64,000 nt of DNA from an uncultured SAR86 cluster bacterium (GCA_902514295.1 CABXQE010000001.1:1-64000), one strand, 5' to 3'. Counted from the first letter of the stretch, positions 47,867 to 57,950 are shown. Made by a program: numbers and translations. Notes: generated by a model from the letters alone, not told the origin.

Positions 47867-48931
47867 ATGCTAACAAAAGACCGAGTAACACTCATAGGGG
47901 CACCTCCATCGCCCTATACAAGAAAAATGATAGCTCTTTTGCGCTACCGACATATTCCCTATGAAATAATTTGGGGTAATCCTGGTGATTTATTGGATGG
48001 TGAGGGTGCTTTTGCAGATCTAGGGATAGAGCCTCCTAAACCCGTTCTCCTTCCTACATTCATCATGAGAGATGATAGAGGTGAGTTTCAAACAGTTACT
48101 GACTCAACGCCTATTATCAGGAGGCTTGAAAATGAGTTTGAAGAAAGAAGCGTTATCCCTGATGATCCTGCATTATGTTTTCTGAACTATCTTCTTGAAG
48201 ATTTTGGGGATGAGTGGGTCACTAAGTATATGTTCCATTACAGATGGCACTTTGACGAAGATGCTGATAATGCGTCCTCAATCCTGCCATTGAACAATAA
48301 AGTTGACTTGGCAGATGATATTTGGAAACTATTTAAAGACGGTATAGGTTCGAGACAAATTGAGAGACTTTGGGTTGTAGGCTCAAACGACACTACTGCT
48401 CCTATTATTGAAGAGAGTTACAAACGCTTCCTTAAAATCATGGAAAGTCATCTTAGTAATTTACCGTTCCTCTTTGGGCACAGGCCAAGTTCCGCTGACT
48501 TTGCAATTTATGGTCAACTCACTCAGTTAATTGGTTTAGATCCGACTTCTAGAACAATCGCCCATGAAGTATCCCTCAGAACAGTGGCATGGATAAATAG
48601 CATGGAAGACCTTTCAGGCGTAAATCCTGATAAGAGTCCATGGGAGACTTTGGAGTCTTTACCCGAAAGTGTTAAGTCTCTCTTAAAAGAGATAGGCCAT
48701 GTATATGTGCCTGCCCTGTTAGCCAATAGTAAAGCCTTAGAAAATGGTGAAGAAACTTGGGAAGCTGAAATTGATGGATCCACATGGACTCAAAAGACTT
48801 TCAATTATCAAGGTAAATGCCTTCAATGGATCAACCAAGAGTTTTACAGCCTAACGGATCTTGATCAAAAAAGAATACTGGATCTCTTTAAAGGCACGGG
48901 TTGTGAGAAATTACTGATGAAAGAGAAATAA
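47867..48931 (+). CDS. Glutathione S-transferase family protein
   Basis: N-terminal thioredoxin fold (LIGAPPSPYTRKMIALLRYRHIPYEI...PVLLPTFI), C-terminal helical domain (LFGHRPSSADFAIYGQL). Confidence 0.85.
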   Translation: MLTKDRVTLIGAPPSPYTRKMIALLRYRHIPYEIIWGNPGDLLDGEGAFADLGIEPPKPVLLPTFIMRDDRGEFQTVTDSTPIIRRLENEFEERSVIPDDPALCFLNYLLEDFGDEWVTKYMFHYRWHFDEDADNASSILPLNNKVDLADDIWKLFKDGIGSRQIERLWVVGSNDTTAPIIEESYKRFLKIMESHLSNLPFLFGHRPSSADFAIYGQLTQLIGLDPTSRTIAHEVSLRTVAWINSMEDLSGVNPDKSPWETLESLPESVKSLLKEIGHVYVPALLANSKALENGEETWEAEIDGSTWTQKTFNYQGKCLQWINQEFYSLTDLDQKRILDLFKGTGCEKLLMKEK

Positions 48932-48933
48932 CT

Positions 48934-49998
48934 ATGAAAATATTAAGAACACCAGATGAAAGGTTTGAGGGAATAACTGATTTCCCCTATGAGCCTTGTT
49001 ATACAAATATCAAAACTAAAGATGGAAGTGAATTACGAATACACCATATAGATGAGGGACCAAGAGATGGGCCTATATTATTGGCAATGCACGGCCAGCC
49101 AGTGTGGTGCTACCTCTACTCGAAAATGATACCTTTTCTAACTTCAGCAGGAATAAGAGTTATTGCTCCAGATTTACCTGGTTATGGAAAATCAGATAAG
49201 CCAGCTTCCAGAGATGATTACAGTTACCAAAATCAAGTCGATTGGATGGTGGATTGGCTAAATGCTAATGACTTTCGTGATATAACTTTCTTTGGTCAAG
49301 ATTGGGGTGGGTTAATTGGATTAAGAGTAGTTGCAAAGGAACCCGACAGGTTTTCTAAAGTTTCAATGGGTAATACTGGGCTACCTTATAGTCCTGAAGT
49401 ACCTGAAGAGGTCATTGAAGAAATAAAGGCTTTTAGAGAAAGTAATATAAAACTGCACCCTTTATCTATGGCTAAACAAGTAGGAGAAATGGATAGTGGT
49501 AAAACACACCCTGGATTGAAATTTATGTACTGGCAGAAATTTTGTTGGGACACAGAGGATCTTCCTATAGGTTTCATTCAATCTATGCAAATGGATAAAA
49601 GGTCACTAGTCTCATTAGTTTTAAATTACATTTTTATCTTATTAGGAAAATATAGTGCTTCTCCCTTTAAATCGTATATAGCAAAAGCCTATGAAGCACC
49701 TTTTCCAGATCCAAGTTACAAAATGGGTCCTAGAGCAATGCCAAGTCATGTACCTATAGTTCCCGATCAATCTCTTGAAGAACAAAGGAAAGCAAGAAAG
49801 TTCTTCGGAAAATGGGACAAACCTTTTCTAAGTGTCTTTGCAGGGGACGATCCTGTAACCAATGGTATTGAGGAAGATGTTTTGGAAATGTGCCCTAATG
49901 CTAGAAGTGCACCTCAAATTGGAGGCGGTCATTTTTATCAATGGACAAGACCGAAAGAATTGTCAGAGTTATTAACCAATTTTATTAAGGAAAATTAA
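48934..49998 (+). CDS. Haloalkane dehalogenase-like alpha/beta hydrolase
   Basis: GQPVWCYLYSKMIPFL, VIAPDLPGYGKSDKP, nucleophile elbow FFGQDWGGLIGL, catalytic His GGGHFYQW. Confidence 0.88.
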   Translation: MKILRTPDERFEGITDFPYEPCYTNIKTKDGSELRIHHIDEGPRDGPILLAMHGQPVWCYLYSKMIPFLTSAGIRVIAPDLPGYGKSDKPASRDDYSYQNQVDWMVDWLNANDFRDITFFGQDWGGLIGLRVVAKEPDRFSKVSMGNTGLPYSPEVPEEVIEEIKAFRESNIKLHPLSMAKQVGEMDSGKTHPGLKFMYWQKFCWDTEDLPIGFIQSMQMDKRSLVSLVLNYIFILLGKYSASPFKSYIAKAYEAPFPDPSYKMGPRAMPSHVPIVPDQSLEEQRKARKFFGKWDKPFLSVFAGDDPVTNGIEEDVLEMCPNARSAPQIGGGHFYQWTRPKELSELLTNFIKEN

Positions 49999-50921
49999 TG
50001 AATAGAGTAACGGAGCATACGGGTTCTAAATATCCAATAATTCAAGCTCCTATGGGGTGGATTGCTAGAAGTCAATTAGCGTCTGCTGTTTGTAATGCAG
50101 GTGGCTTTGGAGTAATTGAAACCTCTTCTGGTGAAGTAGATAACTGCAAAGCTGAAATAGAAAAGATGTCTGAATTAACTGATCAGCCTTTTGGAGTTAA
50201 TTTACCCTTACTCTTCTTAAGAGATGAAAGTATGGTGGAATTTTGCGTTCAACATGGGGTTAAGTTCGTAACCACTTCCGCAGGCGACCCTTCGAAATAT
50301 ATTGATATCCTGAAATATGCAGGAATAACTGTTTATCACGCAGTGCCTAGCGTGGAAGGTGCGATCAAAGCAGCCAATTGCGGAGTAGATGGGCTCGTTG
50401 TGGAAGGCACGGAAGGTGGTGGTTTTAAAAGCCCAGAAGAAGTAGGTCTCTTTGTGTTAATCCAAGCCATTAGAAAACAAATTGATTTACCGATTATTGC
50501 AGCTGGTGGAATTGCTGATGGCGCTGGAATGGCAGCTGCTTTTGCCGTGGGCGCTGAAGGAATACAAATGGGGACTAGATTTGTTTCCAGCAAAGAGAGT
50601 CCAGTACACGACAACTTTAAGAATTATATTTTTGATTCTTCTCTTAATGGCACCTGGATTCTAAATAAAACTTCCAAACCCGTAATAAGAGCTCTTAGAA
50701 CAGATTTCACTAAAAAGATCTTAGAAGCTGGGGAAATGGATATGTCCGCCATGGGTAAAATACAAGATCTTTACTTCGGTGGTGACATGAATGCTGCGCC
50801 TGCACTTTCAGGACAATCAGTCGGTTTAATAGATGGCGTAAAATCTGCTGAAGAAATAATACAAGACACAATAAAAGAGTTTAACGATGCATGTTCTAAG
50901 CTTGGCGAACTCAGACTGTAA
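49998..50921 (+). CDS. NAD(P)H-dependent flavin oxidoreductase / nitronate monooxygenase family
   Basis: YPIIQAPMGWIARSQLASAVCNAGGFGVIE, IIAAGGIADGAGMAAAFAVGAEGIQMGTRF. Confidence 0.92.
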   Translation: MNRVTEHTGSKYPIIQAPMGWIARSQLASAVCNAGGFGVIETSSGEVDNCKAEIEKMSELTDQPFGVNLPLLFLRDESMVEFCVQHGVKFVTTSAGDPSKYIDILKYAGITVYHAVPSVEGAIKAANCGVDGLVVEGTEGGGFKSPEEVGLFVLIQAIRKQIDLPIIAAGGIADGAGMAAAFAVGAEGIQMGTRFVSSKESPVHDNFKNYIFDSSLNGTWILNKTSKPVIRALRTDFTKKILEAGEMDMSAMGKIQDLYFGGDMNAAPALSGQSVGLIDGVKSAEEIIQDTIKEFNDACSKLGELRL

Positions 50922-50923
50922 GC

Positions 50924-51394
50924 ATGTTCAATTTTAACTTACTGCCTTCCCCTGCCGATAATATATATAGAGGTAATAAAGTTGCCTTATGGTTCTTTAT
51001 TGCTTTCGTTTGCTTGATGACTTGGAGATCAATTATCCATATGTTCTTTGAAGAATATGGAGCGCATGATCTTGCCACTATAATAAAATTAACGGGTGAT
51101 CCAGATCCCATGCCACTCATGTACATGTTCTTTTCTTTGTGGGGATTTGCTCAGCTTATTTTCTGTGGACTCTGTTGGATCGTAATCTTTAGATACAAAT
51201 CACTGGTATCCTTAATGTATGTATTTTGGTTAATTGAATGGAGTGGGAGGCTGTTTTTATACCCATTAATAGAAAGGAATCCTTTAGCTACAGGAATCTA
51301 TACAACTGGGAATACCCCTGGGGTGGAAGGTGCTCCCTATGCTACTCTTTTATTAGTCATCTTTCTTTTACTCTCCTTAAGAGAAAAGTCTTAG
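50924..51394 (+). CDS. Small multi-pass membrane protein, unknown function
   Basis: Four hydrophobic segments; tightly packed between flanking genes. Confidence 0.6.
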   Translation: MFNFNLLPSPADNIYRGNKVALWFFIAFVCLMTWRSIIHMFFEEYGAHDLATIIKLTGDPDPMPLMYMFFSLWGFAQLIFCGLCWIVIFRYKSLVSLMYVFWLIEWSGRLFLYPLIERNPLATGIYTTGNTPGVEGAPYATLLLVIFLLLSLREKS

Positions 51395-51403
51395 GAATAA
51401 ATC

Positions 51404-52510
51404 ATGAAACAATTACAAACTTTAAAAAACGATCTCAATCAATCAAGGGTTGTCTCAGAGCAACTTGGAGAAGATATTCAAGATGGTGAAGTTCTTCTTC
51501 AAATTGAGAAATTTTCTTTTACCTCTAATAATATAACTTACGGAGCAGCTGGAGACACTATAGGTTACTGGCAGTTCTTCCCTGCTACAGAAAATTCTGA
51601 TAATTCATGGGGATGTATTCCAGTATGGGGCTTTGCAGAAGTGGCCGTGTCAAAGAATGATGAAATAGAAAATGGAGAAAGGGTTTTTGGTTATTTCCCT
51701 CCGGCTAACTCTTTAATTGTTAAGCCTATAAAAGTTTCTTCTCAATCTTTTAGTGACGGCAAAGAACACCGACAAGAACTGCCTCCTGTCTACAACAACT
51801 ACATAAGACTTAATGCTGAAAAAAATTACGACGTATCCATGGATGATATAAGGGCCTTACTTTTCCCTCTTCATATAACTGCCTTTTGTTTATGTGATGC
51901 ATTAGAAGAACAATCTTACGAAGGGGCATCTCAAATCATAATTGTAAGTGCTTCAAGCAAGACGGCAATTGGTCTAGCTCAAGGGCTAACAGAAGCGGAT
52001 GGCACACCAAAAATAGTTGGCTTAACATCAACGGATAATGCTCAGTTTGTCGAGAGTTTAGGCTGTTATGACGTAGTTATATCCTATGATGATTTAGGTA
52101 ACATAAGTAATGATTCATCTGTAATGGTAGACATGTCAGGCAACCAATCAGTTCTGTCTTCAGTTCAAGATTCTCTAGGAGAAAATATGCTGAAATGCCT
52201 AACAGTTGGAATGACTCATTGGGACAAAGCAGGAACTGCAGAAGAGGCTCTCGCAAAAGCGGAATTGGATCAAAGGACTGAATTCTTTTTTGCTCCTGCG
52301 CATATACAAAAAAGAAATAATGATTGGGGCCAAGAAATCTATAACCAAAAAACTACCGCTTTCATGGATGCAAGGGCGAAAGAAAGCCTTGAGTGGATGA
52401 CAATAAAAGAAATCTCAGGTTTAGATCAGTTTGAACCGATCTATAAAGAAGTTGTTAGTGGAAACATAAATCCTAATGAAGGCATTATCGTCAATCTAAA
52501 AAATGGTTAA
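51404..52510 (+). CDS. DUF2855-family protein
   Basis: YGAAGDTIGYWQFFPA...WGCIPVWGFAEVAVSKNDEIENGERVFGYFPPANSLIVKP; GroES/MDR-like arrangement. Confidence 0.8.
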   Translation: MKQLQTLKNDLNQSRVVSEQLGEDIQDGEVLLQIEKFSFTSNNITYGAAGDTIGYWQFFPATENSDNSWGCIPVWGFAEVAVSKNDEIENGERVFGYFPPANSLIVKPIKVSSQSFSDGKEHRQELPPVYNNYIRLNAEKNYDVSMDDIRALLFPLHITAFCLCDALEEQSYEGASQIIIVSASSKTAIGLAQGLTEADGTPKIVGLTSTDNAQFVESLGCYDVVISYDDLGNISNDSSVMVDMSGNQSVLSSVQDSLGENMLKCLTVGMTHWDKAGTAEEALAKAELDQRTEFFFAPAHIQKRNNDWGQEIYNQKTTAFMDARAKESLEWMTIKEISGLDQFEPIYKEVVSGNINPNEGIIVNLKNG

Positions 52511-54155
52511 AAAGTTATCTTACTTTTCACTAATACTTGTATTTTCTGGATTCTTAATTTGGGAATATAAGGTAAATGTGCTCGTATGGACATTGCCTAA
52601 AATTATGAACTTCGTAAATCCAATTCAGGAGAATATACCCACGAATTGGACTGAAGGACCCTTAGATAGTTCTGATAAAAACGATTCTAGACCAAATATT
52701 ATTTTAATTTTGGCTGATGATATGGGTTACAACGATATATCTTTGCATAATGGCGGTGCCGCAGATGGTTCTCTCCAGACTCCTCATATTGATTCATTGG
52801 CAAAGAATGGTATTTGGTTTTCAAGAGGCTATGCCGCTAATGCTACTTGTGCCCCATCTAGAGCTTCAATAATGACTGGAAGATACCCAACGAGATTTGG
52901 CTTTGAATTTACTCCTGTTCCTGATGCTGGAAGGATGATTCTAACTTGGCTTGCGGAAGAGGATGACTCAGAGTTAAAAACAAGAATTGATAAAGAATTA
53001 GCAATGAACCTACCTCCATTTATTGAACAGGGCATGCCTTCTGAGCAGATAACAATTGCTGAAGTTTTAAAGGGTGCAGGATATTACACAGCACATATCG
53101 GAAAATGGCATCTTGGCCATGCAGGTGGAATGGATCCTTTAAGCCAAGGATTCGTGGACTCTTTATCCTTGGGAGGTGCGTATTATTTACCGGAAGACCA
53201 TCCAGAAGTAGTGAATGCAAAGTTTAAAACCGGCATCGATAGGATGGTTTGGAGTTCAGGTCAGTACTCTGCTAGGTTCAATGAAGGAGACCTTTTCGCA
53301 CCAGATAAATATGTAACTGATTACTATACGGACGAAGCTCTAAAAGTAATTGAAAACAATAAAAATAGACCATTTTTCTTATATCTAAGTCATTGGGCAA
53401 TTCATAACCCCCTGCAAGCTTTAAGGAGCGATGTAGAACAAATGAGTCATATGTCAGGTCACAATCTTCAAGTATATGCAGGAATGATAGCTTCTCTTGA
53501 TAGAAGTGTCGGAAAAATTATTGAGAAATTAAAGGATTTAAATATCTATGGTAAAACTATGATTATTTTTACTAGCGACAATGGTGGAGCCAATTACATT
53601 GAGTTGGAAGATATCAATAAACCATTTAGAGGATGGAAAATCAGTTTCTTTGAAGGTGGAATAAGGGTTCCATTTATTGTTAGTTGGCCTGATGAGATAA
53701 GTCCAGGGTTAATCTCTGACAGTGCGGTGCATCATTTTGATATTTTTCCGACAATTGTCTCAGCTGCCAAAACGATGACCTCTAATAAAAAAGAAATAGA
53801 TGGAGTTAATTTATTACCTTATATAAAAAAAGAGGATTCTGCCGAACCCCATGAAACACTTTTTTGGCGATCTGGTAATCATCAATCTGTCCTCCATAAA
53901 AAATGGAAATACATAGTTAGTAAAAAAGAAAATAAACGATGGTTATATGATACTTCTATAGACCCTTTAGAAAAAAATAACTTAATAGAAAGTAATTCCG
54001 AAGAAGCTAAAAAAATAGAGGGGCTCTTAGAACAATTTAACTCTGAACAAGAAGAACCTTTATTCCCAGCTGCTTTTGAGGCCCCAACTATGATTGATAA
54101 ATACGATGGTCAAGAGTATGAAGAAGGTGATGAATATATTTACTGGTCCAATTAA
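52503..54155 (+). CDS. Sulfatase (arylsulfatase family)
   Basis: PNIILILADDMGYNDISLHNGG; formylglycine motif C-A-P-S-R in NATCAPSRASIMTGRYPTR; GKWHLGH; N-terminal membrane/signal segment. Confidence 0.94.
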   Translation: MVKKLSYFSLILVFSGFLIWEYKVNVLVWTLPKIMNFVNPIQENIPTNWTEGPLDSSDKNDSRPNIILILADDMGYNDISLHNGGAADGSLQTPHIDSLAKNGIWFSRGYAANATCAPSRASIMTGRYPTRFGFEFTPVPDAGRMILTWLAEEDDSELKTRIDKELAMNLPPFIEQGMPSEQITIAEVLKGAGYYTAHIGKWHLGHAGGMDPLSQGFVDSLSLGGAYYLPEDHPEVVNAKFKTGIDRMVWSSGQYSARFNEGDLFAPDKYVTDYYTDEALKVIENNKNRPFFLYLSHWAIHNPLQALRSDVEQMSHMSGHNLQVYAGMIASLDRSVGKIIEKLKDLNIYGKTMIIFTSDNGGANYIELEDINKPFRGWKISFFEGGIRVPFIVSWPDEISPGLISDSAVHHFDIFPTIVSAAKTMTSNKKEIDGVNLLPYIKKEDSAEPHETLFWRSGNHQSVLHKKWKYIVSKKENKRWLYDTSIDPLEKNNLIESNSEEAKKIEGLLEQFNSEQEEPLFPAAFEAPTMIDKYDGQEYEEGDEYIYWSN

Positions 54156-54198
54156 ATAAACATTCTATATACTAAGTTTCTAAATTTATGGAGAAGAA

Positions 54199-55170
54199 AT
54201 GAAAACTCAAATAACTGAACTTTTTGGAATCGAACATCCTATCATTCAAGGTGGAATGCATTTTGTTGGATTCGCAGAACTGGCAGCAGCAGTATCAAAT
54301 GCTGGCGGTCTTGGAATTATTACCGGACTTACGCAAGGAACACCAGAGAAACTAGAAGCAGAAATAAAAAAATGCCAAGATTTAACTGATAAACCGTTTG
54401 GAGTTAACTTAACTTTTCTCCCTTCAATGACACCACCAGATTACCCTGGTTTGATTGAGGTAATTATAAAAACTGGAGTCAAAGTAGTTGAGACAGCAGG
54501 AAGGAACCCAGCTGTCTATATGCCTGCCATGAAAGACGCTGACATAAAAGTTATCCATAAATGCACTTCGGTTAGGCATTCAATAAAAGCTCAAGACATT
54601 GGATGTGATGCCGTATCAGTAGATGGGTTTGAGTGCGGAGGTCATCCAGGTGAAGACGACATACCGAATTTTATATTATTACCGAGGGCCGCTGATGAGC
54701 TTGAAATACCGTTTGTTGCTTCAGGTGGAATGGCTGACGCTAGAAGTCTAGTTGCTGCTATGGCTTTAGGGGCTGAAGGAATGAATATGGGCACTCGTTT
54801 TATTGCTACCAAAGATGCTCCTGTGCATCAAAATGTAAAAGAAGCAATTGTAAATGCTAGCGAACTAGATACTAGACTGATCATGCGTTCATTAACTAAT
54901 ACCGAAAGAGTGCTTAATAATCCAGCTGTTGAAAGCTTGATGGCTAAAGAAAAGGCGTTAGGAGATGACTTAACGTTTGAAGACATTGTTGATGAAGTAG
55001 CTGGGGTTTATCCTAAAGTGATGATGGAAGGTGAGCCTGAGGCTGGAGCTTGGTCATGTGGAATGGTAGCTGGACTAGTTAACGATATACCTTCAGTAGA
55101 AGAGTTAATTAATACGATAATGACTGAGGCAGAAGAAATTATTGCTTCAAAACTTCAAAAGGCAATATAG
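54199..55170 (+). CDS. Nitronate monooxygenase / enoyl reductase-like flavoprotein
   Basis: FGIEHPIIQGGMHFVGFAELAAAVSNAGGLGIITG, VASGGMADARSLVAAMALGAEGMNMGTRF. Confidence 0.93.
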   Translation: MKTQITELFGIEHPIIQGGMHFVGFAELAAAVSNAGGLGIITGLTQGTPEKLEAEIKKCQDLTDKPFGVNLTFLPSMTPPDYPGLIEVIIKTGVKVVETAGRNPAVYMPAMKDADIKVIHKCTSVRHSIKAQDIGCDAVSVDGFECGGHPGEDDIPNFILLPRAADELEIPFVASGGMADARSLVAAMALGAEGMNMGTRFIATKDAPVHQNVKEAIVNASELDTRLIMRSLTNTERVLNNPAVESLMAKEKALGDDLTFEDIVDEVAGVYPKVMMEGEPEAGAWSCGMVAGLVNDIPSVEELINTIMTEAEEIIASKLQKAI

Positions 55171-55177
55171 AAAAAAA

Positions 55178-55471
55178 TTACTTCAACGAGTCCTTAAACC
55201 ACTCAGGAAGAAGGTCGATATTATTCTTCTTTGCAAATTTTGCGATCATTGGAATTGTTATAGGTGCTAAAGGTATAACTGCCATCAAGCCTAGGCTTAG
55301 GTCTTTAAGAATTTCATTAAGCTGTTGATTGGCTTTTTCGAGCTCTTCATCAGATGCTTCACCTTTTAAATAATCTGAATAGGTTTTTAGCATTGTCCTA
55401 GATGACTCAGTCTCGTCAGTAAGTTTTTCTTTTAAAAAAGCTATAATTTTTTTGACTCTTCCATCAAGCAT
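55178..55471 (-). CDS. Small protein with LETM1-like segment
   Basis: LSLGLMAVIPLAPITIPMIAKFAKKNNIDLLPEWF resembles the LETM1-like TM/LLP region. Confidence 0.5.
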   Translation of the reverse strand: MLDGRVKKIIAFLKEKLTDETESSRTMLKTYSDYLKGEASDEELEKANQQLNEILKDLSLGLMAVIPLAPITIPMIAKFAKKNNIDLLPEWFKDSLK

Positions 55472-55510
55472 TAAGGCAGTATACTAAGTTAATTAAGTAA
55501 GAAATAAGTT

Positions 55511-56164
55511 TTGAATAAAGAAGAAAGATTTATTTATATCAATAAAGAGCTAGAAAAGCTCTATCCAGAAACGCCTATTCCTCTGGATCATCACTCCACC
55601 TATACGCTTCTAGTTGCAGTTTTGTTATCTGCACAATGCACTGACGTTAGAGTGAACCAAGTTACACCAGAGTTATTTTCATTAGCTGACAATCCCTTTG
55701 ATATGGCCTTAATAAAGCCTTCAAAGATTAGAAAAATTATTAGACCTTGTGGATTGTCTCCTAAAAAATCGAAAGCAATAGCAGAACTAAGCAAAATCTT
55801 ATGTAATAAATATGAAGGGGAAGTGCCAGAAAGTTTCGACTCTTTAGAAGCGCTTCCAGGGGTAGGCCATAAAACAGCTTCTGTGGTAATGAGTCAGGGG
55901 TTTAACCACCCTGCTTTTCCAGTTGATACACATATACACAGATTAGCTCAGAGATGGAGGCTATCAAGAGGTAAAAATGTTAAGCAAACTGAAAAGGACT
56001 TGAAGAAAGGCTTTCCAATGGATGACTGGAATAGACTTCATTTACGAATTATTTATTACGGAAGAGAACATTGCACTGCCCGAGGTTGTGATGGAAGAGT
56101 TTGTTTTATTTGTTCCGAAATTAATAAAGGAAGGAAGTCTTCAATTATTACGAATAAGGCCTAA
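55511..56164 (+). CDS. nth: Endonuclease III
   Basis: LLSAQCTDVRVNQVTPELF, LPGVGHKTASVVMSQGF, 4Fe-4S loop CTARGCDGRVCFIC. Confidence 0.95.
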   Translation: MNKEERFIYINKELEKLYPETPIPLDHHSTYTLLVAVLLSAQCTDVRVNQVTPELFSLADNPFDMALIKPSKIRKIIRPCGLSPKKSKAIAELSKILCNKYEGEVPESFDSLEALPGVGHKTASVVMSQGFNHPAFPVDTHIHRLAQRWRLSRGKNVKQTEKDLKKGFPMDDWNRLHLRIIYYGREHCTARGCDGRVCFICSEINKGRKSSIITNKA

Positions 56165-56236
56165 ATTAATCCTAAGAAGTGAATTTCATTCTGTATAATT
56201 ATCCGAAATATCCTTCCAAAATTTATTTAACCATTT

Positions 56237-57490
56237 ATGTTTGATAACAATAAAACACTTAAAGATTTTGACCCAGACCTTTGGTCTTCAATAGATAAAG
56301 AAAAAACCAGACAAGAAGATCACATAGAACTAATTGCATCAGAAAATTACACCTCGAAAAGGGTTCTTGAGGCACAAGGTTCAGTGCTAACAAATAAATA
56401 CGCCGAAGGTTACCCAGGAGCTAGGTATTATGGGGGTTGCGAAAACGTGGATATTGCAGAATCACTTGCTATTGAAAGAGCTAAAGAGATTTATGGGGCA
56501 GCGTATGCAAACGTTCAGCCTCATTCTGGTGCTAGTGCAAATGCAGCCGTCTATTTAGCTCTTTGTGAAGCTGGAGATTCCATACTAGGTATGAGCCTCG
56601 ACCACGGCGGTCATTTAACCCATGGAGCTAAGGTTAACTTTTCTGGAAAAACTTACGAATCATTTCAATACGGACTAGATCCTTCAACTGGAGAGATAGA
56701 TTACGATGAGGTAGAAAAATTAGCTAAGGCACACAATCCAAAAATGATTGTGGCAGGATTCTCAGCCTACTCAGGGATAGTGGATTGGGAAAAATTTAGA
56801 GAAGTTGCAGACGCTGTAGGAGCTTACTTATTAGTTGATATGGCTCATGTTTCTGGACTCATTGCAGCTGATGAATACCCTTCACCTATACCATTTGCAG
56901 ATGTAGTAACAACCACAACCCATAAAACCTTAAGAGGTCCTAGAGGTGGATTAATTCTTGCTAAAGAAAATGAAGAAATTCATAAAAAACTTAATTCCGG
57001 TATATTTCCTGGGACTCAAGGTGGTCCGTTGATGCATGTTATAGCTGCTAAGGCTGTTTGTTTTAAGGAGGCTTTAGAACCAAGTTTTAAAGATTATCAA
57101 AAACAGGTTAAGCTAAACGCAAAAAAAATGGCAGCTACTTTTATGGAACGTGGAATTAATATTGTTTCAAATGGAACTGAAAATCACATGTTCCTTGTTG
57201 ACCTTATAGAAAAAGGCCTTACGGGGAAAGATGCAGATGCTGCATTGGGTAAAGCAAATATAACAGTAAATAAAAATGCCGTACCAAATGACCCGCAATC
57301 ACCCTTTGTTACCAGCGGTCTAAGGATAGGTACACCAGCATCAACAACAAGAGGATTCAAGGAAGCGGAAGTATTTGAAGTAACTTCTTGGATATGCGAT
57401 ATTCTAGATGATATAAACAACGAGCAAATAATTAGCGAAGTGAAGAACAAAGTCGAAGACATTTGTTCTAGATTTCCTGTCTATTCTTAG
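56237..57490 (+). CDS. glyA: Serine hydroxymethyltransferase
   Basis: [60 protein letters not shown]. Confidence 0.98.
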   Translation: MFDNNKTLKDFDPDLWSSIDKEKTRQEDHIELIASENYTSKRVLEAQGSVLTNKYAEGYPGARYYGGCENVDIAESLAIERAKEIYGAAYANVQPHSGASANAAVYLALCEAGDSILGMSLDHGGHLTHGAKVNFSGKTYESFQYGLDPSTGEIDYDEVEKLAKAHNPKMIVAGFSAYSGIVDWEKFREVADAVGAYLLVDMAHVSGLIAADEYPSPIPFADVVTTTTHKTLRGPRGGLILAKENEEIHKKLNSGIFPGTQGGPLMHVIAAKAVCFKEALEPSFKDYQKQVKLNAKKMAATFMERGINIVSNGTENHMFLVDLIEKGLTGKDADAALGKANITVNKNAVPNDPQSPFVTSGLRIGTPASTTRGFKEAEVFEVTSWICDILDDINNEQIISEVKNKVEDICSRFPVYS

Positions 57491-57492
57491 TC

Positions 57493-57948
57493 ATGCACTG
57501 TCCTTACTGTACTTTCTCTGATACCAAAGTAATTGATTCAAGACTAATCGCTGAAGGTCAACAAATCAGAAGAAGACGAGAATGTCCTGAGTGCAGTGAA
57601 AGATTTACTACTTTTGAAACAGCTGAACTGTTAATGCCAAGAGTTATAAAACAAAAAAATAACACCAGGGAACCCTTTAATGAACAAAAACTAAGAGAAG
57701 GTCTTTATCGAGCTTTGGAAAAAAGACCTGTTGGAGAAGAAGAAATAGAAACGCTTATAGAAGATATTAAAAAAGACATAAGATCTTCTGGAGAAAGAGA
57801 AATTCCTTCGAGACTTGTAGGTGAAGCGGTTATGCAAAACCTTAGAAAAATCGACGAAGTGGCTTTTATTAGATTTGCTTCAGTTTATAGAAGGTTTGAA
57901 GATATAACTGAATTCTCTGAAGAAGTAGAAAAATTAACTAGCGACTAG
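57493..57948 (+). CDS. nrdR: Transcriptional repressor NrdR
   Basis: [37 protein letters not shown]-cone. Confidence 0.97.
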   Translation: MHCPYCTFSDTKVIDSRLIAEGQQIRRRRECPECSERFTTFETAELLMPRVIKQKNNTREPFNEQKLREGLYRALEKRPVGEEEIETLIEDIKKDIRSSGEREIPSRLVGEAVMQNLRKIDEVAFIRFASVYRRFEDITEFSEEVEKLTSD

Positions 57949-57950
57949 TC

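Noticed and set aside
40367-55170. Genomic island with integrase or transposase
   Set aside because: Function set looks accessory, but no integrase, transposase, flanking direct repeats or tRNA boundary were seen.
56165-56236. Possible regulatory element or glycine riboswitch upstream of glyA
   Set aside because: Only 72 nt, no conserved riboswitch core; just a TATAAT-like box and a short TGAA-T-TTCA symmetry.
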